54,729 bases of DNA, from NCBI RefSeq assembly GCF_000612845.1, contig NZ_CCAT010000049.1:1-54729 (forward strand). Reading direction: 5' to 3'. A program made the translations under genes and the position numbers. The stretch is from Clostridium ihumii AP5. Lineage in GTDB: Bacteria > Bacillota > Clostridia > Clostridiales > Clostridiaceae. This document shows, piece after piece, positions 48,301 through 54,729 of the stretch; position 1 is the stretch's first letter, and every line of letters begins with the position of its first letter. The notes beneath the pieces are model-generated. The model was given only the letters and a program-made list of their open reading frames with translations, ran no database searches and was not told the origin of the DNA.

Positions 48301-49290
48301 GGTGAAATAACAGGAATATATGATGAAACTTCTAGAAAATGTGGTGCATATACAGCCGAAATGGGAAACGAACTTGAAAAATTAGGCAAAACTCATACAG
48401 ATTTAAATACAAGTACTGTAGAAGCAATGAAATCATTAAGTGGTGCACATGTAAATTCAAAAGGTCAAATAGTATCAGCAAATGATGAAATTGTTGCAAG
48501 TTTAGATAAACGTAAAATAAGTACAGATGGTGTTCGTTCAGGAATAATAAATTTAAATGGAACTCCTATAGAAATTAAAAGTGATGCTACTGGAGCAATA
48601 ACTAATATGGATCAAGTTATGACAGCAATAAATTTAATGCCACCTTCAAAAGAAATTGCAGTTAATGCACTAACTGATACAGCTAATAATAAACTAAACA
48701 CAGTAGAAAATTCACAAAATAGGTTAAAACCTGAAAACAATATCAAAGTAAATGCAAATACAACAGAGGCAGAAGGAAAACTTGGTGGATTATTAGGAAC
48801 TTTAGGTCAGATAGTTGGAACAGCATGGACTGCAACAGTAAATGTTATGAAACAAAGATATGGTTTTGGTAGTAAAGTAGATGAAAATGCTAGTGGAACA
48901 AATTCATATAGAGGTGGATTTTCAACTGTAAATGAACGTGGATGGGAATTATCTGATAGAAAAACAGTTCCAATCATAGGTGCTCATAAAGGGAACCCAT
49001 TAACTTATATGTCTAAAGGTACTAAAATATTGAATCATATGCAATCAGTTAATGATATGAAGAGAGAAGTTGCTGCACAAATTGATAATAAAATGGTGTA
49101 TAAACAACCTCATGTACAATATCAGGTTGCACAAGCTCCACAACCTCAAATTGCAGGAATTGGTGGATTAAATTTTGGAGATATAAATGTTAATGTTGAA
49201 AGTAATGATGACATAGATACAATAGTAGCAGAGGCTACTAAAGAAGTGGCTAGAAAATTAAAAGAGGCATTGCTTAATATTAAAAAATAA
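45328..49290 (+). CDS. Tail tape measure protein (TP901 type), 1320 aa, CTG start
   Basis: Sets tail length. The most likely start is CTG at 45328, 4 nt after AGGAGGTGAT (45314-45323); this adds 38 residues (AKKEIYRIGIGISVSGDKEA ...) to the ATG 45442 reading. N-terminal part: five 28-29-residue repeats coded at 45481-45885 (unit like ITDNAS-STIDKVKSKSDKLN). Then a membrane-like segment (IITIGLAGSVALGGLGVGSA), the TP901 core (FESAMSTVQATSQSTKEDLV, LNYMAMAGWKTDQMLGGIEG), and a long coiled region. The C-terminal 120 residues carry NERGWELSDRKTVPIIGAHK. The longest gene in the window, and the largest protein. Confidence 0.92.
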   Translation: MAKKEIYRIGIGISVSGDKEAKTKLTAVERIAESTKKKMKALDKIKASPSVKITDNASSTIDKVKSKSDKLNKTVTTKIKVTDNASTTVDKVKSKTDKLNRTFTSKVKINDAASVTIDKIKSKSDDLNNKKNKIKVSADDTASEPISRVKSKAEELGNKKAKVKLEAKDEATSVINKAQNKINGWIKTGAKKIITIGLAGSVALGGLGVGSAMKTFTGFESAMSTVQATSQSTKEDLVKLTDKAKEMGAKSVFSATESAEALNYMAMAGWKTDQMLGGIEGIMNLAAASGEDLAMTSDIVTDALTAFGMQASDSGKFSDILASASSNANTNVHLLGESFKYVASTAGAMKYSAEDTSIALGLMANSGIKGSMAGTALKNAIVNMVSPTDTMAGVMDNYNLSLTDTDGKMKSLKSVIDMLREKMGGLDEATQAAAAADLFGKEAMSGMLSIINASESDYNKLTNAIYNSDGAAKAMSETRLDNLKGQIEELSGAAETMKIDLATKLAPYTKEFITWLIGKMPAISDKIMSTVDYISNHTDTIKSLAITLGSLGASIAVFSKVGAISNSISGLGNVVKLFKGGSVVKETTEIAGGIKSIGLASKLLPVLFSPAGAAVIGTVGAIGIAVKANSSLMKKATSTTVEELGPIEKIMNSLHGNLTKSKSEMQKLGLVYKDFGENIGDDFKKKLEESSKSLLDFQLLINKINLDGAISEKESIEFDSKVQEMFDNSIKTIEEKKKETHSALEKLFADDGNISEAEQTTLDYFSQKYDTQVTAEQKLQDEIYNIKEKAIADHGKLLDEDIRQIKEKQQERARIELEATGGNQDEINYAKNEFKARAENLDIKDASKLLKDSAKERDDAIVDIKAKYNTYIDNLKNELSNPELDAAKRGKLESTLTELEKSKAAKIKSQNDLYNSNLDTVYKQNPNLEGQINKYTGEEFTNKDISSQKVMNKIKETYDGIEQITKSGNYRVYDASKKAWTNLQVAVDSNSGEITGIYDETSRKCGAYTAEMGNELEKLGKTHTDLNTSTVEAMKSLSGAHVNSKGQIVSANDEIVASLDKRKISTDGVRSGIINLNGTPIEIKSDATGAITNMDQVMTAINLMPPSKEIAVNALTDTANNKLNTVENSQNRLKPENNIKVNANTTEAEGKLGGLLGTLGQIVGTAWTATVNVMKQRYGFGSKVDENASGTNSYRGGFSTVNERGWELSDRKTVPIIGAHKGNPLTYMSKGTKILNHMQSVNDMKREVAAQIDNKMVYKQPHVQYQVAQAPQPQIAGIGGLNFGDINVNVESNDDIDTIVAEATKEVARKLKEALLNIKK

Positions 49291-49327
49291 GTAATTTTAT
49301 GGTATGATTTAATAGGAGGTGAAAGGC

Positions 49328-49882
49328 TTGAAAAAAAATAAAAAGACACTTGTTGTAGGAGTTGTAGTAGTCATTGCGCTAATTTTCATTATTGATATGA
49401 GTATTACAATAAATAAAATTGGAAATTTTCCTGTTAGTAAACCATATGATGAATTTACTTTAAATGAGAAGATAGCTTCCAAATTAAGTGGATATGAATT
49501 CTTTACAAAAAAGGAGCTTGAAGAAAAAGGTATTATATATACTGATGATCAAAATGAAGCGAAAAAAATAATAGAAATATTTAATCCTTTAATAGAACTG
49601 GTTTCTGCAAATAAAGATGGCGAGGATACAGAAGAAAAAATAAAAGTATGCGAGTCAATATTGGATGAATTAGATAAAGAAAATTCAAGTGGAAAAATAA
49701 AAGGTGATAATCTTATAAATTTCATAGATGATTGCATTAGTATGACTCAAAATTATAAGTTTTCATTAGAAGCTTATAATAAATTAGAAGTTGATAAGTA
49801 TAAAATGTATAGTGAAAAAGTAGTTGAGAATTTCAATAAAATTAATAATGATATGTCAAGATTAGGATTTGGAAAAAAATAA
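49328..49882 (+). CDS. Membrane-anchored hypothetical protein after the tape measure, 184 aa
   Basis: Starts at TTG 49328 behind AGGAGGTGA. An N-terminal membrane anchor (TLVVGVVVVIALIFIIDMSI) precedes a helical, acidic soluble part. The usual tail gene order has no such protein here, and a strong terminator follows it, so it looks like an inserted moron. It could be exported and work at the cell envelope, but nothing more can be seen. Confidence 0.65.
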   Translation: MKKNKKTLVVGVVVVIALIFIIDMSITINKIGNFPVSKPYDEFTLNEKIASKLSGYEFFTKKELEEKGIIYTDDQNEAKKIIEIFNPLIELVSANKDGEDTEEKIKVCESILDELDKENSSGKIKGDNLINFIDDCISMTQNYKFSLEAYNKLEVDKYKMYSEKVVENFNKINNDMSRLGFGKK

Positions 49883-49887
49883 TAGTT

Positions 49888-49923
49888 AAAAGCACTCATT
49901 CTAAAATTTGAATGAGTGCTTTT
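49888..49923. terminator. Bidirectional terminator inside the tail cluster
   Basis: AAAAGCACTCATTC (49888-49901) pairs perfectly with GAATGAGTGCTTTT (49910-49923). Full termination here would block the baseplate genes, so read-through or a separate promoter is expected. Confidence 0.8.
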
Positions 49924-49946
49924 GTTTTAAATTTGGGGTGATTGTT

Positions 49947-50621
49947 TTGGATGTATATTTAAAAAAGGATAAGACAACTTTTCATTTCCCTGTTAATCCA
50001 CTTGAAAAAGTATTTATAGAAAAAGAAAAAAGATATATTACTGTAGACATCTTAGATTTTGGAGAAGTTGATCTAGCGCAGAAAGGCAAAAAAATAACTG
50101 AGTTAAGTTTTGATACATTTTTCCCAAAAGAATATGATGAATCTTATTGTAGATACATAGATATTCCTAATCCTAAAGATGCTATAGATTTATTAACTAA
50201 ATGGAAAGATGAAGAATCTCCAGTAAGGCTTATCATAACGGATTTTGAGTTTAACGAATTAGTTAATATATCAAAATTTACAGTAGAAGAAAGAGGCGGA
50301 GAAGTAGGAGATAGATATATTAGTATTTCTTTTAGAACAGACAGAGATATTAGAATAGAAACTTTAAATACTCAATCTAAAAGTTCTAGTTCTCTTAAAA
50401 ATAATAGATCTACTCAATCAAGTAAATTTAATAGAAATGATATAGTTAGGGTTACTGCAGATGTACTTAATGTTAGAAGTGGACCAGGAACAAGCAATCC
50501 TGTTATAGGTTCTGTTACTAATGGAACTAAATTAAAAGTATGGAGAGCACAAGGAAACTGGATTGATGTATTTTGGGGGAATCATGGTGGATTCATATGT
50601 CAAGATTATGTTACTAAATAA
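49947..50621 (+). CDS. Baseplate/tail-tip protein (XkdP-like) with SH3b in place of LysM, 224 aa
   Basis: Starts at TTG 49947 behind GGGGTGAT. The N-terminal 145 residues are XkdP-like (FHFPVNPLEKVFIEKEKRYI, VDILDFGEVDLAQKGKKITE). In PBSX phages this protein ends in a LysM wall-binding motif. Here, after a Ser-rich linker, the end is an SH3b domain (TADVLNVRSGPGTSNPVIGS ... GNHGGFICQDYV) like the one in this phage's own endolysin. It should contact the cell wall during infection. Confidence 0.85.
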   Translation: MDVYLKKDKTTFHFPVNPLEKVFIEKEKRYITVDILDFGEVDLAQKGKKITELSFDTFFPKEYDESYCRYIDIPNPKDAIDLLTKWKDEESPVRLIITDFEFNELVNISKFTVEERGGEVGDRYISISFRTDRDIRIETLNTQSKSSSSLKNNRSTQSSKFNRNDIVRVTADVLNVRSGPGTSNPVIGSVTNGTKLKVWRAQGNWIDVFWGNHGGFICQDYVTK

Positions 50622-50633
50622 GGAGTTTTGCTT

Positions 50634-51599
50634 ATGGAATTAATACTAAGAAATAAATATAAAATTACATTAACTGCAGAGAGTGGAACACTTAAAGAAA
50701 GTATAGATGGAATAGCATATACTTTAAGTCTTTCATTGATAAATACAGATGAATTTGAAAGATTAGGTATTGCTAAAGGACATAGTATAGAACTATATGA
50801 TTATGCCTTTAATAGTAATAATACTAAGGTTAGGATATTTAGTGGTATAGTTTGGGATGTAAATAAATCTAAAAAAACTAAAAAAATGACTATAACCTGT
50901 AAAGAAAGGACTGTTTATATAGAAGAGAGTGAGGATGAATTTCTATGTTTAAACGGTCAAACAGCTACTCAAAGGGCTAGTTTACTTTGTAAGGATTGGA
51001 ACATTCCTATAGGTACTTTTGTTAATACAAAAGTAGGATTAACTAAGGATAGAAGGAAAGAATCAATTTACAGTATGATGTGGAAGGACCTTAAAGAAAC
51101 AGCTCAAAAGGGTGGCGAACTTTATAAATTTAGAATGGAAACTAAGTTGAATTTAATTAAATTAGGTTCAAATTCTGTAATTTATAAGTTAGATAGTATT
51201 TTAGATGATGTGCAAAATAAAAGCAGTTTAAGTGGCGCAGTAACGCAAGTTAAAGTATTAGGTAAGAATGATAAGGAAGATACTAAATCGCCGGTTATAG
51301 GTGTATTTAAAAAAGGTACTGAAAGTTATGGAACAATACAAAAGGTTGTACAAGATGAAAAAGTACAAAATTATGCTAATGCACAAAATAAAGCAAATTC
51401 TTTATTTTCGGCAGGAGAAAACAGTATAGATGTAAGTTGTGTACAAGATATAAATACTCTTAGAGCTGGAGATGTAGCTAGTTTATATGGCACTAAATAT
51501 TATGTAACAGATATTACACATACATTAGGTGGTAAAGGTAGTATGGATTTAACATTAATGAATTGGGAAGGAGTTAAGAGGAAGTTCTATGGAGAGTAA
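50634..51599 (+). CDS. Baseplate hub protein (XkdQ type), 321 aa
   Basis: The family features are LILRNKYKITLTAESGTLKE, GIVWDVNKSKKTKKMTITCK, RASLLCKDWNIPIGTFVNTK and a C-terminal DVASLYGTKYYVTDITHTLG. Forms the hub of the baseplate around the tail tip. ATG 50634 is chosen for AAGGAG upstream. Its stop overlaps the start of the next gene by 11 nt. Confidence 0.88.
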   Translation: MELILRNKYKITLTAESGTLKESIDGIAYTLSLSLINTDEFERLGIAKGHSIELYDYAFNSNNTKVRIFSGIVWDVNKSKKTKKMTITCKERTVYIEESEDEFLCLNGQTATQRASLLCKDWNIPIGTFVNTKVGLTKDRRKESIYSMMWKDLKETAQKGGELYKFRMETKLNLIKLGSNSVIYKLDSILDDVQNKSSLSGAVTQVKVLGKNDKEDTKSPVIGVFKKGTESYGTIQKVVQDEKVQNYANAQNKANSLFSAGENSIDVSCVQDINTLRAGDVASLYGTKYYVTDITHTLGGKGSMDLTLMNWEGVKRKFYGE

Positions 51600-51927
51600 T
51601 ATGTTTGAAGAAGTAGTTAGAACTATTAATAATAATACTACTGAAGCTATTGATGGAGCAATGTATGGTACTGGATTTACATTAGGAACATTAACAACAA
51701 CAGGACTGAAACTAGATAACTTTAAAAAAGAAATTAATGATTATTTAGTTTTGGATTATCTTAATTTAAAAGATAAATACAATACAGAATCAGCAGGAGA
51801 ACATACTCATAGCCATAATTTTAAAACTCCTTTAAATATTGAAAAGTTAAAAGTAGGCGATAGAGTTTTAGTTGCACAACTAGGGAAGGATTGTATAATA
51901 GTTGGGAGAGTGAAGGCACATGAATAA
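51589..51927 (+). CDS. Baseplate protein DUF2577 (XkdR type), 112 aa
   Basis: MFEEVVRTINNNTTEAIDGA and LNIEKLKVGDRVLVAQLGKD fit the DUF2577/XkdR family, with an AGEHTHSH motif. The start 51589 has AGAGG 7 nt upstream; ATG 51601 is possible. It overlaps both neighbours, as expected for a coupled baseplate set. Confidence 0.82.
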   Translation: MESNMFEEVVRTINNNTTEAIDGAMYGTGFTLGTLTTTGLKLDNFKKEINDYLVLDYLNLKDKYNTESAGEHTHSHNFKTPLNIEKLKVGDRVLVAQLGKDCIIVGRVKAHE

Positions 51928-52360
51928 CTTGTTTCCAGATGGAAGTTTAGAAGAAATTACTTTAAAAGAAGATACACCAATAGAACTGAAAAAAACTTAT
52001 GCAATTGACTTTGAAACTGGGGAATTTATAAGGAATCCAGATGGTTCAATTAAATTGCTGAACGAGTTTGATTCATATATACAATGGTGTCAAAAGGCTA
52101 TGATGACAGCAAGATACAAGTATGAAGCATATTCAAATTTATATGGTAAAGATATTATAGGATCTACTAGTTTAGATAAAAAAGCAATGGAGCTTGAAAT
52201 TAAAAGAGTTACACGAGAGGCTTTAATGGTTCATCCATTTACTCAAAGTGTTGACTCTTTTTCTTTTGACTGGAGAAATGGAGAAGTTTTTTACACATAT
52301 GAAGTTACAACTATAGATAATGAAACTAAAACTCTAATGAATACTGAGAAAGTGGGGTGA
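51920..52360 (+). CDS. Baseplate protein DUF2634 (XkdS type), 146 aa
   Basis: LKKTYAIDFETGEFIRNPDG, YIQWCQKAMMTARYKYEAYS and a beta-rich C-terminus match DUF2634/XkdS, a gp25-like wedge component. The start at 51920 overlaps the XkdR-like stop. The gene precedes the J-like baseplate gene. Confidence 0.85.
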   Translation: MNNLFPDGSLEEITLKEDTPIELKKTYAIDFETGEFIRNPDGSIKLLNEFDSYIQWCQKAMMTARYKYEAYSNLYGKDIIGSTSLDKKAMELEIKRVTREALMVHPFTQSVDSFSFDWRNGEVFYTYEVTTIDNETKTLMNTEKVG

Positions 52361-52367
52361 TTGATAA

Positions 52368-53489
52368 ATGGATATAAATATTCCAGATATTTTAAAGGAA
52401 ACAACTGAAAATATACATGAGAGAATGTTGAATAAAGCACCTAAAGATATAAGTATATTGGAAGGTGATATATTCTGGGATGCAACTAGACCAAGTGCTG
52501 AAGAGATAGCTAGAATTAAAAATATAGATATGCAAAGTATTTTAGAATTAGCATTTACACAAAGTTCCACAGGAAAGTATCTTGAATATATAGGAGAAAC
52601 TAAAGGCAAATTTAAAAATCCACCTACTAAATCAATGGGATATGTAAAATTCAAAGGGAATCCAAATACTTTTATTCCAAATGGATCTAGAATTTCAACA
52701 ATTTCTGATGACGTAAAAGAAGCCATTGAGTTTGAAACAATAGAATCAGCCCCAATAAATGAAACAGGAGAAGTAGTTGTTAAAATAAGATGTTTAATAC
52801 CAGGTATTATAGGAAATGTTAAAGCAAACACAATAAATGTTTTGGTAAGTCAAATAAATGGCATAAAAGAAGTTACAAATGAAGATGATCTTATAGGTGG
52901 AACAAATATTGAAGATGAAGAACATTTTAGAGAGAGAATTATGGAAGCAGAACAAAATGATTTTCTAAGTGGTTCAGATAGTGATTATGAGCGTTGGGCA
53001 AAAGAAGTAGATGGAGTTGGCCAAGCTTATGTTATAGAAGAATGGAATGGTCCAGGAACTGTTAAGGTTTTAATTTTAGATAAAAATTATCAAGTGGCCA
53101 ATGAAGATTTATTAAAGAGAGTTAAAGAATATATTCATCCAGATAAAAAGGAAGGAGAAAACAGAAAAGGAAAGGCTCCTATAGGTGCTAAAGTTACCAT
53201 TAGCACACCAAGTATTTTAAAAATTAATGTAAAAGCTAAATTCAAGTTTAGTAACAATTCTAATACAGAAATATTACTAGACGATATAGAAATTAAAATC
53301 GCTAATTATCTAAAGAAAATAAAAATCAATGGAGTAGTTAATTATAATGCGATTCATTCTATTGTAGGCTTGTATATCCTTACAAATGAAGGGATAGAAG
53401 ATTTTAGTGAATTAAAAATAAATGATGGAACTAGTAATATAACATTAGTAGATCAAGTAGCTGTTGTAGGAGATGTTATTAATGTTTAA
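52368..53489 (+). CDS. Baseplate J-like protein (XkdT type), 373 aa
   Basis: The gpJ/XkdT family: ILEGDIFWDATRPSAEEIAR near the N-terminus, GTNIEDEEHFRERIMEAEQN in the middle and WNGPGTVKVLILD in the second half. It is a wedge component of the baseplate outer ring. The ribosome site is GGGGTGAT. Standard order S, T, U. Confidence 0.93.
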   Translation: MDINIPDILKETTENIHERMLNKAPKDISILEGDIFWDATRPSAEEIARIKNIDMQSILELAFTQSSTGKYLEYIGETKGKFKNPPTKSMGYVKFKGNPNTFIPNGSRISTISDDVKEAIEFETIESAPINETGEVVVKIRCLIPGIIGNVKANTINVLVSQINGIKEVTNEDDLIGGTNIEDEEHFRERIMEAEQNDFLSGSDSDYERWAKEVDGVGQAYVIEEWNGPGTVKVLILDKNYQVANEDLLKRVKEYIHPDKKEGENRKGKAPIGAKVTISTPSILKINVKAKFKFSNNSNTEILLDDIEIKIANYLKKIKINGVVNYNAIHSIVGLYILTNEGIEDFSELKINDGTSNITLVDQVAVVGDVINV

Positions 53490-54126
53490 ATCAGTTAAAG
53501 CACAAGAAATGTATTCAAGTGTATCTCCTGTATATGAAAAAAATAAATTAATGAAATTAATCTATGAATCTATTGGAAGTGAATTAGATGACAATATAGA
53601 ACTCACAGAAGAGATTTTAAATCAATTTTTCCCTCAAACTGCTACATGGGGTCTTGTTATATGGGAAAAAAGATTAAATATATCAAGTAATCTTAATGAA
53701 AATATAGATATAAGAAGGGCAAAAGTAATTTCTAGACTACAGAGCAAAAATAAAATAATAAATCCACATCAAATGGCTATTATAATTTCAAATTATACTA
53801 AAGCTAAAATAGACATTGTAGAAGATGTAGCACCTTATGTGTTTGAAATAAACTTAGAAAGCAATGTAGGATTCCCAATTGATTTAAAGGAAATGTATAA
53901 GGAAGTTATTAGAGTAAAACCTTCTCATTTAGGGGTTAGATATAAGTTAACATCAATAAATAGAAATAAAATATTTTTAGGTGCAGCAACACTTTGTGGA
54001 GAAGAAGTAACAGTGTATCCTTGGTCACCTAGAGAAATAGAATCAAAAGGAAAGATAAATATAGCTATGGGACATAATACAGGACTAGAAAATATAGTTA
54101 TATATCCTAGAAAGGAGATTATTTAA
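53482..54126 (+). CDS. Baseplate/tail protein XkdU-like (DUF2313/YmfQ), 214 aa
   Basis: KSVKAQEMYSSVSPVYEKNK, PQTATWGLVIWEKRLNISSN and IDIRRAKVISRLQSKNKIIN are YmfQ/XkdU features. ATG 53482 is chosen because TAGGAG lies 9 nt before it; ATG 53473 is too close. Overlaps the J-like gene by 8 nt. It likely links the baseplate to the tail fibre that follows. Confidence 0.85.
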   Translation: MFKSVKAQEMYSSVSPVYEKNKLMKLIYESIGSELDDNIELTEEILNQFFPQTATWGLVIWEKRLNISSNLNENIDIRRAKVISRLQSKNKIINPHQMAIIISNYTKAKIDIVEDVAPYVFEINLESNVGFPIDLKEMYKEVIRVKPSHLGVRYKLTSINRNKIFLGAATLCGEEVTVYPWSPREIESKGKINIAMGHNTGLENIVIYPRKEII

Positions 54127-54127
54127 T

Positions 54128-54729
54128 ATGGCTCAACAATTTTATACACTTCTAACTAATGTAGGTAAGGCAAAACTAGCTAATGCTAGTATATATGGGA
54201 GAAAAATAAATCTTACAACCTTAGTTGTAGGAGATTCAAATGGCAATTATTATAATCCTACAGAGAGTCAAGAAGAATTAGTACATGAGGTTTGGAGAGG
54301 CAACATACATTTAATTGCTATAGATGAACAGAATCCCAATTGGATTAAAATAGAAACAGTTATTCCAAGTGATGTTGGTGGTTTTACTATTAGGGAAGTA
54401 GGGGCACTAGATGATGAAGGAAACTTAATACTAATAGCAAAATATCCTGAAACATATAAGCCTGTAATTGATGATGGAGCAACAAAGGAATTAAAAATCA
54501 GAACAATACTAGAAGTTAGTAATGCAGAAAATGTTACATTAAAAATAAAGTCTAATCTTATTACAGCAACTATGGAAGATATAGATAATTTAAATAAAAA
54601 AATAGAAAATATAAAAGTTCCAGTTGAAAGTGTAAATTCTAAAACAGGAGCAATAGAGCTTAAAGCAGAGGATATTAACTGCAATGATAATAAGTCAGTT
54701 GAGTCGCATTTGGAAGATATGACGAAAGA
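54128..54729 (+). CDS. Tail-fibre protein N-terminus, cut by the window end
   Basis: Starts at ATG 54128 behind AAAGGAG and runs open to the last base (200 codons seen). AQQFYTLLTNVGKAKLANAS, TTLVVGDSNGNYYNPTESQE, PSDVGGFTIREVGALDDEGN are the phage tail-collar fibre N-terminal (DUF3751) family features. It would attach the receptor-binding fibre to the baseplate. The C-terminal part is outside the window. Confidence 0.88.
   Translation, partial: MAQQFYTLLTNVGKAKLANASIYGRKINLTTLVVGDSNGNYYNPTESQEELVHEVWRGNIHLIAIDEQNPNWIKIETVIPSDVGGFTIREVGALDDEGNLILIAKYPETYKPVIDDGATKELKIRTILEVSNAENVTLKIKSNLITATMEDIDNLNKKIENIKVPVESVNSKTGAIELKAEDINCNDNKSVESHLEDMTK

Noticed and set aside
1-54729. tRNA genes or rRNA
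   Set aside because: No cloverleaf or conserved tRNA arms were recognised in the intergenic regions by eye.

Overview
The window looks like most of a temperate Clostridium-type phage that is also a plasmid (a phage-plasmid). The DNA is very AT-rich, codon use is dominated by AGA, ATA and AAA, ribosome binding sites are strong AGGAGG types, and TTG or GTG starts are common. The virion genes form a PBSX-like contractile-tail (myovirus) set. The lysis genes at the left edge and the cut tail-fibre gene at the right edge would be neighbours on a circular map, so the window is probably an almost complete circular genome opened near the tail-fibre/lysis junction. This is inferred from gene order only.

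Layout. 1-2.8 kb: XRE-type regulator, two holin-like genes and a GH25 endolysin with an apparent internal start. 2.9-9.1 kb: accessory block with two matching operator-bearing promoters. One promoter drives a zinc-ribbon/HARP-like protein and an SNF2 helicase whose frame is broken by 11 nt. The other drives a GNAT-like / IbrA (PAPS-reductase family) / IbrB (ParB-like) / AbrB-like operon. 9.1-13 kb: plasmid module with ParM actin and an RHH partner on the minus strand, a replication initiator, and a 22-bp iteron array. A structured RNA and a 26-codon hydrophobic ORF follow. 13.2-16.4 kb: two small membrane proteins and a VirB4-like ATPase, with no relaxase or coupling protein in view.

16.4-19.3 kb: immunity region with five minus-strand XRE regulators and two tiny plus-strand ORFs that resemble repressor C-terminal helices. 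19.3-25.2 kb: lytic replication genes (replisome organiser with an internal palindrome array, helicase loader, SSB, replication-terminator-like protein), an AbrB-like regulator and a XerC/D-type recombinase. 25.2-31.3 kb: small early/accessory genes including a C5 cytosine methyltransferase, DUF3850, DUF6877, a MazG-like protein and a late regulator. 31.2-33.4 kb: late-promoter region, a second tyrosine recombinase, and a serine resolvase with a probable res site. 33.4-54.7 kb: terminase, portal, head, connector, sheath, tube, frameshifted tail chaperone, tape measure, baseplate and tail fibre (cut by the window end).

Working model. The prophage replicates from the iteron origin and is segregated by ParM. 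The XRE cluster holds lytic genes silent. On induction the organiser, loader and SSB fire the second origin inside the organiser gene. The late activator then turns on the head-tail-lysis operon. The same ACGGTA core occurs in the plasmid iterons, in both accessory promoters and in a 28.8-kb intergenic region, which suggests that plasmid replication and accessory gene expression are linked.
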